Assembly (NCBI GenBank): GCA_905116865.2 | Contig: CAJHNH020005979.1 | Location: forward strand, 209,501-273,500 | Length of the DNA: 64,000 bases | Origin: Candidula unifasciata | Taxonomy: Eukaryota; Mollusca; Gastropoda; Stylommatophora; Geomitridae | Reading direction: 5' to 3' | Shown here: positions 11,901 through 26,900 of the stretch, piece after piece | Layout of the letters: each line of letters opens with the position of its first letter | Position numbering within the stretch: the stretch's first letter is position 1 | Translations under genes and position numbers: made by a program | Notes under the pieces: generated by a model | What the model was told of the DNA's origin: nothing | Database searches by the model: none | Seen by the model: the letters and a program-made list of their open reading frames with translations, nothing else

Positions 11901-14900
11901 ATGCCTCCGTTTTGGTCTAGTACAATTCCAAGGTATTTGAACTGGTTAACCTGCTCCAATGCAAACTGTCCCATCATGATCTGGTGTTTCTTCTCCTCTC
12001 TTGAGATCACCATGGTTTTAGTTTTGGAGATACTGATGGTCATCCCTTTCTTTTCAAGCTCTTCTTTCCAGACAAGTAAGTTGGACTGAAGGTGTGCCTC
12101 TGATTTAGCTATCAGGGCCACATCGTCTGCAAATGCCAGCTCTGATATACAGATTGGTCTCATCTTCCAGTACCCGACAGAATACTTCTTTGTCTTCTCC
12201 TTACAGGTTTTGATGACATCATCCATCATAAGAATGAAGAGGTAAGGTGAGAGAATATCACCTTGTCTAACACCGCTGGTGGTCTTGAATTCTTCTGACT
12301 TTTGGTCTGCTGTTCTTACATAATTTCTGCACCTTTTGTAGAAACTCTGTATTGCACTGATCAGGGGTGCTGGGATGTTTTTCCCTGCCAAGCAGTCCCA
12401 GAGCTTGTTCCAGGGTACCTTGTCAAATGCCTTTTCCAGATCCAAAAAACATAAGTGCATCTCACTCTTATATTCCAGGGCTTTTTCACTCATCTGTCTC
12501 AGTGTGAAGATAAGGTCTTGAGTACTTCGGTGTGCTCTGAAGCCACATTGGGCCTCGTCCAGCTGTGGCTCTACCAGACTTCTAAGTCTCTGCTCAAGAA
12601 TTCTGAGGAGGGATATGCCTCTGTGGTTTTGACATTGTCTGTTATCACCTTTTTTTAATATAGGTATAATGATAGCAATCTCCCAATCTTTTGGTATAGT
12701 TTTGCTACACCAGGCTGCCTGGAGAACCTTCAGTAGAAGACGCTCACCTTTGACTCCCATATATTTGGTGTTATACCATCATGACCTGCTGCTTTTCCCA
12801 GCTTAATCTTCTCAATAGCTGCCTTCAGTTCTTCCATCCTGATGTTATCTTCCCCATGATTGAATTCCTTCTCAGCAGTGAGGTCCATTATTTCTGGGTC
12901 ATGACTTCCCTCAACGCAGAGGAGCTCTGAGAAGTATTCTTTCCATCTGCACTGATATAGCAATGAACAGAAATATCCACTGATGTAGCACTGAACATCC
13001 ACTGATATAAAACTGGACAGAAATATCCGCTGATGTAGTACTGAACATCCACTGATAAAAAACTGAACAGAAATATCCACTGATATAATACTGAACAAAT
13101 ATCCACTGATGTAGTACTGAATTTGATCTGTGTAGAAAGGGCAACTAAACACATCCTGATTATTTCTTTATTTGCAGATATTACAACTGGGCAACAGCAG
13201 GGCCTATGGTGCTTTCACAGATTGTCTTCCATAAACAACTGCCTGAGGTGAGTACCCTCTGAAAATATCTAGAGTGACTGAACATTTGAAGAATGTGTGG
13301 TCATTGAATGTGATGTTTCTTCATTGTGTAACAGTTAGTGTTTGGTCTTCACCCTTAATAGTTGCAGAATGTTGTTTTCTGTTACACACAGTATAGCTCT
13401 GGTGTTGTAAAATTGGGACTGCAACTGTTAGAATTCCAAAAATTAGGTAGGAAAGGTGAAGATTAAGGGAGCTAGTCACCTTGCTTAAGTATGCTATGAC
13501 CTAGTATATGTGTGTGTACATATATTTATATGTGTATAAATACACATACACAACCGGATCATTTCACATATACAAATTGTGGGGTTGCCTGTTGTTTGAT
13601 AGAACTAGAACTAGCTTGGCACCTCATCTTGTTTTCTTAATGAAAGGCTTGTCATTGAGTTGTTGTTTTTTTTTTAAATTAGGTGTGCCTACAGCTTTCA
13701 CATTTGTCGTCGACCTAATCACCTTTCTAGGCTTTGTTAGTTCTTATTGCATGTTCATTAATTATTCAGTGACTGTGAAGACATAGTTTTTACCTTTCCT
13801 CTTCAGATTTGTGCATAATTTGTCTCCTGTCCCAGTTTTACCTTGTTAGAGACGTCAAGCTAGACAAGTCCACAAGTTGTTACCATGGTTATTGATTGTT
13901 ATTGTTCATAAAATGTTGTGGTTGAAAGCGTCCTACAGTCAACACTGCGGATGTTTTAGAAGTTGACCTGCACTTCAGCATTAATCCTGATTAAAATGGT
14001 TACCAGGAGTCTTGTAGCGTATCTGCTAGAGACTCACCTACCAGCCCAAAGGCCTAGTGTTCAGATCTGGGTCTTGGCTAATTTGATTGAAAATTGTGCT
14101 TGTCTTTTACGTGAAATGAGTATCAGGTGATGTCATGGACAGTAAAGGTGGCTGTGGTGTCTAGCATCGTATACCCAGTACACCATTGGCATTTTTTTAA
14201 AAACTCCTATAGTTGTGTGTGTGTGCGTGTGTGTGCATGCATGTGTGTAAATGGATATCAGAAGATGGTCTGGAAAGTAAAGGTCCTTGCGTGATGTAGA
14301 TAGACCACATCACTCGTCAAGTGCAGGTTAGTGTATAACATTAATGCTAATACAGAATGTGAGGAGAAGACATATACTGGAGAACACTGCTGGCAATAAA
14401 GATCATTGACAAAAACAACAAAAGGCAGACAAACCAGAGGGCAGGACAGATCATTGACAGAAAAAGGCAGAAACAGACTGAGAGAAAGAGTGCTGGATAG
14501 TCTTAGATTTAGGCATGGAAAATAACAATAGAACAGATCCAGAATGCTGAGGACCGAGATCTGAGAAGAAAGATGCACAATTAAGCCATCTGGAAAAGAC
14601 ATGTGATGATGATAAAGACCCGTCTGTCCATAGTTACACTTTTCAACCCCTGGGTGATTACAATTGTGCCAGCAGAAAATGTTTAATGAGTTGTTTTAAA
14701 CAAAGACAAGCAAACAAAACGTATAAACAACAATACAAAGTAGTATTTTCCCACTTGTCTCTCAATGCAGCAAAACAAGGTAAGACATCACAATCTATTA
14801 CAGCCAGCATATTGTTGTGTAACTGTACTTGGTTTCTGTTGAGCAGTGAAAATGCTGCTAGTTGTAGACCTTGGGTTGGTTTGTAGATTGCTTTGTAGAC

Positions 14901-17900
14901 ACCCTTCCATGCCCGGCTTGCATTTTTATTCCCCTGCATGGTCTTTCAGGTTGATTTTCCCATTATGGACATAGTGTTGTTTTTGATCTTTTGAATTTGT
15001 TCTTTTTTGTCTGTATTGCTGTTTTGGGTCTGTTTAATGTGGGGTCTGTCTGCCTTTGTTGTTGTTTTTGGTCTGCCTAAGGTTTGATATGTTTTTGGTC
15101 TGTTTAATGTGTGGTCTGTCTGCCTTTTTGTTGTTTTTGGTCTGCCTAAGGTTTGATGTTTTTGGTCTGTTTAATGAGTGGTCTGTCTGACTTTGATGTT
15201 GTTTTCGGTCTGCTTAAGGTTTGATATTCTTACCTAGTGTTTTTTTCCGTCTGTTTAATGTGTGGTCTGTGTGCCTGTGGTGTTGTTTTTGGTCTGTTGA
15301 ATGTGTTCTCTGTCTGTGTTCTTGTTTTGGGTCTGTTTAGTATGTGTTCTGTGTGCCTTTGTTGTTGTTTTCAATCTGTTTAATGTGTGGTCTTTTGCCT
15401 GTGTTGTTGTTTCTGGTTTGTTTACTGTGTAGTCTGTCTGTGTACGTTGTGTTTCTCTGTTTAATTTGTTGTCTTTCTGCCTGTGTTGTTTTTATTTTGT
15501 CAGTTTAATGAGTTGTATATTAGCCTGTGTTGTTGTTTGTTTTCATCTATGTGTGCAATATCTCACACTGATTTATTAACAGCACACATAACTACCCCCT
15601 TCTGTTATGTCTGGTGTTATCTGTTCTATGTGTCATAATAGAGCCAAAGGTCACTTCCTTTACAACATTTATGATATGTACAGGGGTTTTAATGACATAT
15701 TGAATTGTCTGGGAAGCACAGACAGTGAGGAAAGGAACTGTATACCCCCATCTTGTTATGTCATTGCCTTGAATGTTAGTACCTAAAAGATATACCCCAG
15801 TGGCCTCAGCATCTACCATGTGGCTGTCTTACCCACCACACATTTGTCTGTATCTTATGTGATTCTTGCATACCTGAATCTTCATTGGGGCTGCAGTGAT
15901 TCTTTTTATGTGGTATCAGAGCATATATGGATTTATTGAGTAGCAACTTTCTCCTATCACTGTTTGTTCTGTAAAGCTGAATAACCCCCCCCCCCCCATC
16001 CCCCCTCCAAAGCTTCTTCAGTCTGTTATTCTTCCAGTGGAGCATGAGGAACAACTAATGCCTAATCCTTTTAAGACTTGTTCATGAGTGGTTATTATTT
16101 GCAGCAACTAATTTTTCTGTTTGTTGAGGCATCCAGTTTCATTCACCCCGGCTTTGTTGCCTTTTATGATGGGTTATATAGTGTTACTGTTCTTCGCTTC
16201 CCCTATTTGTTCTGGTCACACACAAGGGAGAAAAGGGCAACCCACCCCAGCTGATCGAAAGAATATCCAATCCTTTTACTGTAGAGGAGGGCATTCTAGA
16301 TCTATGGAGATAACCTTGGTATGCTACCTATCATGTAGCAGCAGTCAGTGAGAAAGGAAATCCATAATTGTGGGCCTATGTCTTCTTGGTATGTACAAGA
16401 TATAGCTTTTTAAGACCTAGTCTCACTTGTGTGTGCTCTGTTTGACCCTTGATGGATTGTTTGTTTGCTTGTGTTAAACGTGTGTTACTTTTGGTTCTTA
16501 TCTCTCCTTGATAAAGATGAAGAATGTGTCCAGTGTACTATCCTTGCCAGTTGAAATGTAGACCATAATTTAACCACTGCTTTAGACCCCCACCCCACCC
16601 CTCTCCCCCCCCCCCCCCCCTCCCCCACCCCAAATAATAAAGAATAGCACATCCAACATTTTTTTTAGTGCATTATTTGCTTAACTTTATGTTGAAGATA
16701 AAAAGAAATTACCACATTGAATGTTTTTTTGTAGTCACAAAACTAGATTCAGTGAGGCATTAATTTCATATCACTGTTAGGGCTGAATAGTCATAATGAC
16801 ATTTGCTAGCATGCATGTATACAAGGTCACTGCTTGTCCCCTCTCCTTGCTGTGAGCACATTTTAGCATGTTTATAAGGTCACTGCTTTCCCCTCTTATT
16901 GCAGAGCAGATTTATGCACCTCTATAATGGTAAAATACATTCTGTTGATTTAAATTTTAATGGCGACCTAAAAAACAATCTGTTGATTTAAAATTTAATG
17001 GGTGTTCTTAAAGACAAAAGCCATTTATTGGTTGAACTATTTAGATTCTCTATATATTTTGTGTTTATATATATATTTTTTTTAAGTGTGTGATACAATG
17101 CTGTTCTGTGCACCCATAGTGTAAGAGAAGACTGAACAATTTAGAAAGACCTGGTGTGAGTTGCTTAGATCAAGGGTAGAATACACGTTTTTAAATCTTT
17201 ATGTGATAAGACTTGACACCCAATTCACCAACCCTGGATCAAGGAAAATCATTCCAAAATTTTCATGTTCTATTAAAATCTAAGCCACCCATATTGTTGA
17301 TCAAACCAGGTCTGTGCCAGCCAGTAAATCTGTCATTATGTCCTTTACAGAATGTCATTCTCTTCACAGCAGGCCTGAAAGTCTCTTTTTCTCTAGCCAA
17401 TTCTACAGCTCTATGTGCTATATAGCCAATGAATTCTCTATGTCCTGTATCTACATTCATGGCGGTCAGCCTCTGCCTCACTTTCTGGACACTGCACCCT
17501 CCATCACCCCAGACCACTGAAGCACTTGACATGTCCAAAATACCTCAGCATTTGAGAGGGGATGCTGTTCATGAGCCAGTTCTCCTTGATGTTCAGGTTA
17601 TGCAGGATGTCAGTGTTTTTCTTTTTCTTGGTCCATGGTATTCTAAGAATTTGTCTTTAGCATTTCAGTTCAAAAGCTCACATTTTCTTATTCAAAGACT
17701 GAGAGTCCATGACTCACATCCATAAGTTGCCACAGGAAAGATGCATGATCTCAGAATGGTTGCTTTAACTTGCTTGCATGGGCTTTGCTGTAGGTTCTTC
17801 ATGTTGTTTAGCCTCTGTACATTTCTAATGTAAGTTTGTTTCCGACTTCTTTTGTGGAGTCACAGGTGTTCTTGTTCATTATTGAGCCTAAATATTGTTT

Positions 17901-20900
17901 AAAAAATCAGGGATATTTTCAGTCTCTTGGTTGTCGATTTTAATAAGCTAGAGGTGGAATCACAAGCTTTAAGCCAGTTTTCCATATGGTGGTCCACAGA
18001 TCCTTGTGGGTCTGCCGAATAAATTCAAGGGGTCCGTGGGTCTGTGACATCATTTACCACCTCCCCATCTCAACTTTTAGCATGTCATCCTTTTTGCAGT
18101 TTTGAATATTTATAAATTATATGTTCTTCAGTGTGACTAGGGTGTAGTGTTGTCTCGAGGTATGGTGTCTGCCTTGAATGCTAGAGGTCCCGGGCTCCAT
18201 CTCTGGTGAGGGCTGGGATTTGTTCACGAGGACTTCTAGTAATTTCCCATGGTCTCTGGGAAGTAAGATTGGACCCACGTGCATATTGTTGTGTACGTGA
18301 AAAATCTCTTGGCAGTTGGAAATTGAAAAGAGTAGCCTAATGGCGCTGCCCGGGCAAATTTGAAGTTAAAAATCTACTCAAAATATTCCAGGATCCTCGC
18401 CGTTGCTACAGAGCCCGTGCACTGTGCTGAGCTACTTCAGACTCAGGCTTAAGATAGGGTGTCCAAGGCAGACCTTTGAAAATAAGAGTGGGCCACAGGT
18501 GTTTGCTTAATAGGAACCACTACTCTAGTCCTTTCCACTCCAGTACACGCTGGGGAACTCCGGTGGTGCTGACCTAGGGTGCTATTTCAGTGGTTAGATA
18601 GGAATTGTGTTTACATTCTATAGCTGTGGACTTGGCTGTGAGATAGACTTGGTTAATGATGATACTTTGATTAGGCTGTCTTGTTGATCATGCATCTGCC
18701 AGTGTGGCAGACACTGATGAGGTGACAGGTTTTATTCCAGGTGTGGTATATTTAGCTTTTGGTTCTTATGTTGTTCTAGTGCATATGTCTATCTCTGCTT
18801 CCTTATTCTGCATCTGTGAGTGCTAGTCATTACATTTTAATGTGTTTTTCATAACATGTCACACTAAGCATACCTAATTCTCTTTGAAACATTATGTTTT
18901 TTGTATTAACATGGTGCCAGGTACATATGTTTCCTTTATCTCCCTAACCTTCAGGTTTCTCCTTGTGTATTCCAGCCGGTTGTGAAGAGCCTGGAGAAGG
19001 AGCACATGCCAAAGAAGGAGAAGAAGAAGAAGGGCTGGTTCTCCTGGGCAAGGTCTGTCGATGTGGATGCAGATTTGGAGTCCGGTGTGGGGATGAGTGA
19101 AGGAATTAGCAGCAACCCATCAACTGTCACTCTGACAGACAGTCTGCTGCAGGTATGGTTTTGATTTAGAGATCATCTGGCCATGATTTTCTGCATGGGT
19201 ATTTGGGTGTGCTGAGTAATGAACATGTGATCAGTCAGCTGCTGCCACTCCTATTGGTGGTAGTCTGCTTTGTCATAAAGTGGATGTGGTGAAGGTTCTG
19301 TAGGATGAAGTTGACATTGCAACAAAGCAAAGAATCCATAACTGGAGAGATTAAATCAGCTCTTAGCAAGCAGAATGTCTGGACGATTTTCAACTTTGCA
19401 AAGGAAAAAGACAAGTAGACTTTAATCAGGTTACAATTGAAGCATCCGTATGTGATTTCTTTATAGGTTCAGAGGAAAGGTGATAGAGTACATGTGGGAA
19501 TATTCCAGGTTCAGTGTTTCTGATTCATTAGTCATCTTACTGTTGAATCCTTTTCATGTTATTTCTGTTTCTTTCTGATTTTAATATTATCTTTACCTTA
19601 ATCCTTAAGTTATTTTCTTTTTCTGTTTTTTGTGTGATCTCATTATAATTTCTTACACCAACATGTTCTTATAAAATTGACAATTTTATTAGAGTTTTCT
19701 TTAGTCTCCTACAGCTTTAAGTATGCTATTGGCTGATTGGGCCAATATTTCCCTCTTAACGGTCTGTACAAAGGACAGTCCTGCAGGATAGAGTTTTCTA
19801 AAAATCTATTTTTTTTTTTTATTAATTGACATGGGCTAGCAGGTTGGCCCAACCTAAAATGAGTAATGGAACATGTACTTGGATGTAATGGCGGCAAATG
19901 TGACTCATCGAATGAAGAATTGTCTTGAATGCGGGGTGCTCGCACCATGTGACTCAAATGTAGAAGAGTTACCTTTTTATAAGAAAAGGATACTGGAAAG
20001 AAAAGAGGTAGGATTGACAAGTTATGGCAAGGGTCAAAACTCAAAATTTTTTACAAAAAGCTCTGTTAAATGTTGAGGCCCTTAGGTGAGAAAGCCCACA
20101 TTAGATTAGTTGTTCTTATCAAGGTTTTTATCACATATAACTAGTGTGTCTACTTTTCTCCCTACCACTTTATTAAGATGATCTTACAATTAGGTATCTT
20201 CTAGAACCCAACAATTGTTTGTCTTTGCTGAGAATGTCATCTTGGTGTTTGTTTCTAATGTGAATTGTTTGCTTGTCCTTCAGAAAAGTATGGTTTCACC
20301 AAGCCAGTCGCCCAGCTCCACCCCACCTGGCAGTGTCACCAGCACACCAAGAAAGCATGCAGAGAAACATAGTGGCAGGTTAGGTTCTTGAAGTTTTGTT
20401 TGTGTATGTGTGTGTGTCCTTTAATTGCTACCCTGTGTGTATGTGTGTCCTTCTTTAATTGCTACCCTGTGTGAGTGTATATGTGTCTGCAAGAGATTTG
20501 TTAGATGTGTCTCTGGGATGTGTATAAATGCTTAAAGGTAAAAGTTTATCAACTTCATTGCACAGGAAAAGATATCAATACACATGAGAATTACAACTAG
20601 CTAGCTTCACATTATCACAATCATTATTGACTAGTCTTTTGTTTTTAACTGGCTGTTTGTCCATTTGGACTTTAGTTTTTGTACCAGGGCCACAGTTTTG
20701 GTGTACATTAATTTTACTGGCTTATTTGTGTGCAGTTGGTTGTTGCTTGCCACTCTGGCAGATTGACTTCAAAGGAAGTTCCTAGTCAGTCGACTTCTTC
20801 GACATGCTTCCTGGGAAGGCAGCGGGTGTGTTCTTGATTTCCCCCACTATGGGGCCCCGACACCCACACCGGGATAATGACTAATGAAAACTACAGCTAA

Positions 20901-23900
20901 GTCTTCATCAGCATACAAGACAAATGGGCAGTCATACAGTTACAAACAAGAGTACACAAACTCATTTAGCTGTAAGTGTAGAGGTCTCTGGCAGAAATAT
21001 CCATAGCATGTCTGTATAGTAGAAACTCTGAGTCATATGTGAAGCAGGAAGATAATACTGGAAAGGAAAGATGTTGGATTGGGGGGGGGAGGAACGGGGG
21101 GTTTACAGCAAGGGTTGAAACTAAAAAAATGTTTACATCAAGCTGTGTTAGACATTAAGGCCCTTAGAGAGATCCTATTAGACAGATCAGTGAGAGAGAG
21201 AGTGTTAGATCAGAGTTTTATCACATATGATTAAAGTCACTCTTCTAAGAACTCCTAGCCACTTTTATACAGATCATGAAATCTATTTAATCAGTGAAAC
21301 TAAACATTTCTCACCTCGACAGCAAAACTGTGCAGGAACTTATTTTTTTATTTTTTTTAATATTTTATTTGATTTGTCCACTTTTTTCTCATTTCCTGTT
21401 TCACTTTTGCCATTTCCTATCTGGATTCTGGGACCCATTTTTTATTGGTTGAAAGTATAGACCCATTGCTCCTTAACAGTCATATTGTAAAAGGTGACCA
21501 TTTATGGATTTGCTGAATCAGATGTATTGAGCCAAAAGGCGCAGATATCACAGCATAGTTGTAAACCGCAACACAGTGCTCACAGTGCTTCAACCACCTT
21601 TTTAAGGGAGAATGTAGAAGAAGATTAACATTTCTATCATAATTTTCTAAATTGTTTTACTTTTGCTGTAGCTTTTTATCAGTTAACATTGTGTGCTCTA
21701 ATGCAGATTGCATCATGATGAAAACACCTCAACAGAAACAGACACTGATGCCTCAGAGAAGGAAGCTTCCAAGTCGCCATCTCCACCACTACCAACTGAA
21801 CACCCCAGTGTCCAGTTGCATGATATTGATCTCAGGCTGAGTCACACTGCCCCTCGTGCGTTTAAAGCCAGGAGAGAAAAGTACATAAAGACCCTGAGGT
21901 TGTCTTCGGAGCAGATAGTGAGTCTTACAAATTAATTTGCTGACTTTATCTTCAGTTCCCCATATGAGTTCCGAGTCCTTTTGCGGGGGAAACAAGAATA
22001 GACCCACTACCTCCCCCAAAAAAGTCATGTCGTAAGATTTAACCAACTGGGGGCTTCTTTCGAAGTGAGAATGCATCGGCCTGAGAAGCAAGGAACTAGC
22101 AGTCTGCATACAGATTAGTCAGATCTATAAAGGGATGTGCACACAGCACTCAAGTTCTGAAACAAGACTGAAGTCCACATGTGGACAAACAACCAGAACT
22201 TTCTGCTAGAGCTTAAAGAGCAAATATTCTTACACATTAATAGCTGGACTGATTTGTTTTTGCTAGCAGTAGTGGTGCAGTGGCGAGACTCTTGCACAGC
22301 CTGAAGGTCATGGGTTTGAATTTGCATTGAGATGGTTTTTTAAAAATTATCTTTTTCTCCCAGGTCGAGCTAGCCTAAAAAAGGTACCAAGAACAGTCCT
22401 GTGAAGTAAAGGCACTAGGCATTATGTTGAAAACCTTATCCATCGAGTGCAAGTTGGCTTGTTTAAAAGGTGTTTCAAGCACCATGTGCCAGAGGACAAC
22501 AGGTGTAAACTACTTGTATTTGCTGTGGTTTATCAGAGCAGGCATAAAACAACTTGTATTTGCTGTTTTATTCAGAGCAGGCATAAAACAACTTGTATTT
22601 GCTGTGTTTAATCAGAGCAGGCATAAAACAACTTGTATTTGCTGTGTTTTATCAGAGTAGGCATACAATAACTTGTATTCGCTGTGTTTTATCAGAGCAG
22701 GCATAAAACACCTTGTATTTGCTCTGTTTTAAACAGAGCAGGATGAAATTAACAGATATTTCTTGTGTTTTATCAGAGCAAGGTGAGAATAACTCATTTT
22801 GCTATGTTTTTTTTTCAGAGCAAGATGAAGCTCCGTGAGGGTCACAATGAAATCTGCTTCTCAGTGACCACGCAGTACCAGGGCACTACACGCTGTGTGG
22901 CTCATGTCTACCTGTGGAACTTTGATGACAAAATTGTTATCTCTGACATTGATGGGACCATCACCAAGTATGTGTTTAATGGTGTATATGGGCAAGGATA
23001 AATGTGTGGGTTAGTGTGTGAGGATGAATGTGTGGGTTCGTATGTGATAATGATTGTGTAGGTTGGTAGGTGAGGAGGAATGTGTGGGTTGGTGTATGAG
23101 GATGAATGTGTGGGTTGGTGGTGAGGATGAATGTGTGGGCTGTTGAGTGAGGATAAATGTGTGGGCTGGTGGGTGAGGATAAATGTGTGGGTTGGTGGGT
23201 GAGGATGAATGTGTGGGTTGGTGGGTGAGGATGAATGTGCGGATTAATGTGTGATAATAAATGTGTGGGTTGGTGGGCAAGGATGAATGTGTGGGTTGGT
23301 GGGTGATAATGAATGTGTGGGTGAGGATGTATGTGCTAGTGTGCAAATGATGGTGTTGAACATAGTTTCATAATTATGATATTCCCACTTGTGATTCTGG
23401 CGGCAGCCTAATGAATGCAAAATTGCCTACCAAAACCACAAACAAACAATTACAGACGTTGGTTTTCTACATCCGGTTAGGGATGAGCAACTCACCCAAC
23501 ACATAGTTTTTCATATTTAAGATAACATTCTTTTGCCCAGAAAAAAAAGTGATTTTTATTTTTGTTTTTTAGGAAGGCAGGTAATCACTAAATACAAAGA
23601 GCACATAAAAATAGCTGGTTTTTCTTCCCTTTGAGCAAGAAAACAGATGCTTTGATGACACAGGGAGTAAAGTGATGTCTTCTTAAGTTAACTTTGTCTC
23701 CAAAAATTGTTTTGGGGGGGGTAAATATAATCATACCCACCATGTCTACACGCTGTGCATTGTGCAGTCGCAACCATTATCAAAACTGTTATGTTGTTGT
23801 ATTGGCCACTGCTTAAAGATGTCATGTTATATAACGTCTGTGAAGGCGGAAGGTGGCTCTCTTGAGGTGACAGGATTATCATAATCGTGTTTCTGAATTC

Positions 23901-26900
23901 TTTTTTTTTTCTTCAGATCAGATGCCCTTGGACAGATCCTGCCAATCATTGGACGGGACTGGTCCCAGTCAGGGGTGGCACAGCTGTTTACTCGCATCCA
24001 CAAGAATGGCTACAAGCTGATCTACCTTTCAGCCAGGGCTATTGGGCAGAGCCGCAGCACCAAGGACATGCTCAAGAACATTCGCCAGGGGGATCTGGTG
24101 TTACCTGATGGACCTCTGTTCCTCAACCCGACATCATTGTTTAGTGCCTTCCATAGGTAAGTTGTATTGAGATGCTAAATATAACACAAATATGACTGAA
24201 AATCTCAATGGAGGGAATGCACAAGATGCACACAGACACAACCAAACATTTCAACCAGTCTTTGACTGGAAAGCTCAATGGACAAGACACATCAGAGCTG
24301 TCACCCCTTATTTACGTCATCACATTAGATACTGTATTGAAATGGTTTGACTATACTGTTGCATATTTACCACTTTTAGGGTGGTGATCATGATGTCTGT
24401 CAGGAGATTAGGGAGAAAAATGGGAGGGGGGTTAGCCTGAGGATTTAAGGCCACATGGCTAGGCTAGTGTGGTTGCCATGAACTGACTAGGTTAGGGTTG
24501 ATATTTTTGCCCTTGATAGAAAAGAATCTTCGCCCTTCACCAAGGATTCTTCTTCCTAGCGTTCACCAGCTGTAAATTTTGGTGGAAAGTTGTGATTGTT
24601 TGTTTGCTCCTGAATTTTGTCTTTATTCAGAACTTGAGTTAGCATGCAATCCCTTTTACAGACTCAGATTTTGTATGTGCAGACTGTTGGTTTCTTGCCT
24701 GTCAGGCAGAAGTGTTTGATTTTAAGGGAAACACCACTAATTAGTCGTCTCCTGTGACATGATTGTTGGGAAAGGTGTGTGTGTGGGGGGGGGGGGGGGG
24801 CGCAGGCAGTGAGTCTTCTGTGTTCTCTAGCATAGAGTTCCGGAGCCCATATGGGGGTTCGAGATATGCTTTCATCAGCAAACAACAAGAAACAAAAGTT
24901 GACACATAAAGGGAAATGAGGCTGGAGTAACTGTGAACAAAGTTGCTATGTTGCTAGGTTAGTTTCTTTTATTGTTGCTTGTTTGGTTTGTAGCTCCAGT
25001 GTGGACTCTGCCAGTATATCCCTTAGGCTAGCAATGACTAAGAATCTATGGTTGCATTAGGCAGAAAATAGTTGATATCTGATTGGGAAGAGCAGTGTGC
25101 ACCAGTAGATATACATAATTCTGAAGAATGCGCCTGACAAGATGTATTCAGTATGTCAGCAGTCAATTCTGTTGTTTGTTACTTCATTATTTAGGGTCAT
25201 TTATTCTAACTGCTTTTTCATATTTTCTTTTCAAGGGAGGTTATTCTCAAGAATCCAGAAGAGTTTAAAATAAGCTGTCTCAAAGATATTGCTGATTTGT
25301 TCCCATGTTCCCCATTTTATGCTGGCTTTGGAAATAAATTTAATGTAAGTACTTGGTGTTCAGCAGTTGCATGTAACAATCTGCGTAATATTCACATTCT
25401 TTTATATATACATACATATATATATATATATAATTCTCAGGCTCACCACCCTCACCATCCCCTTCCTACACCACCCCAAAATATGATAAATACAATAAGG
25501 ACAGTTGCTGGTTTTACTGCAAGATTCGTCTTTTTTTTCTCCTTTTCTCTTTTTCCTCCAGGGAAGCATAGGATTTGAACCAACTCATCTGTCCTTTGCT
25601 GCCACATACAACTCATCCCATGTCCTTCACAGCTTTGTTCACCTCACTCTCTGTTTCCCTTATTCATGTGTTTTATGTGTACATGCCTCTGTGGGTTCCT
25701 AGCTTTGTTCACCTCACTCTCTTGTTTCCCTTATTCATGTGTTTAATGTGTACATGCCTCTGTGGGTTCCTAGCTTTGTTCACCTCACTCTCTTGTTTCC
25801 CTTATTCATGTGTTTTATGTGTACATGCCTCTGTGGGTTCCTAGCTTTGTTCACCTCACTCTCTTGTTTCCCTTATTCATGTGTTTTATGTGTACATGCC
25901 TCTGTGGGTTCCTAGCTTTGTTCACCTCACTCTCTTGTTTCCCTTATTCATGTGTTTCATGTGTACATGCCTCTGTGGGTTCCCAGCTTTGTTCACCTCA
26001 CTCTCTTGTTTCCCTTATTCATGTGTTTTATGTGTACATGCCTCTGTGGGTTCCTAGCTTTGTTCACCTCACTTTCTGTTTCTCTTATTCATGTGTTTTA
26101 TGTGTACATGCCTCTGTGGGTTCCTAGCTTTGTTCACCTCACTTTCTGTTTCCCTTATTCATGTGTTTTATGTGTACATGCCTCTGTGGGTTCCCAGCTT
26201 TGTTCACCTCACTCTCTGTTTCCCTTATTCATGTGTTTTATGTGTACATGCCTCTGTGGGTTTCGAGGCCTCGTTGATGGGGAAAAAAGAATAGACCCAA
26301 TGTCCCCCTAACAGGCACGTTGTAAAAGTTGACTAATTAGTGGCGTTTCCTTTGAAGTTGGAGTGCACCTGCCTGAGAAGCAAGGAATCGACAGTCGGCT
26401 GTCAAATAATTCACATCTGTATAATGGATGTGCGCATAAGTTCTGAAACAGTACTATAGTCCAGAAATGGACAGACAACCAGAACTTTCAGCTGCAGTTT
26501 ACACCCAGTGAATGCGAAAAAGAAGTATGTGTCTTGGTTACTTTCTATTATAACTGTTTTCATTACTCCATTACTGTCATCCCTTCATTGTTAGTGTTTG
26601 CTTGGTGGCTTGCTCTGTGTTGTTGTTGTTAAGTTCTTTGAGACTTGGTTGTCTGCTAATGCCAGATCACAGAGGATAAATGTACCTCCACAGGATGTGA
26701 TTGCTTACAGGGCCTTGAATATCCCCAGCTATAGAATCTTCACCATCAACCCCCAAGGCCAGCTGAGGCACGACCTTTCCCTGACCTTCTTGTCTTCGTA
26801 AGTATTGATTAATTATCATCAGATTTTTTAACTTAGGAAAAACAAACTTGCAGGCAGTCTAGTCTATCTACTGCAAAACTAGCAGAAGAATTGTTTTGTT

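Larger units (their letters stand above)
13248..18975 (+). other. Lipin intron 7 (5.7 kb)
   Basis: No coding exon found. Contents: a SINE-like stretch at about 14000-14190; a degenerate GT-rich minisatellite (14955-15540); C runs at about 15985 and 16605; a reverse-strand LINE fragment (17255-17740); and a likely hAT MITE with an inner SINE (17972-18535). The spans 15600-16550 and 16650-17200 hold nothing I recognise. Confidence 0.65.

Noticed and set aside
25505..26311. Several Cys/Phe-rich ORFs
   Set aside because: Direct product of the 71-bp minisatellite.
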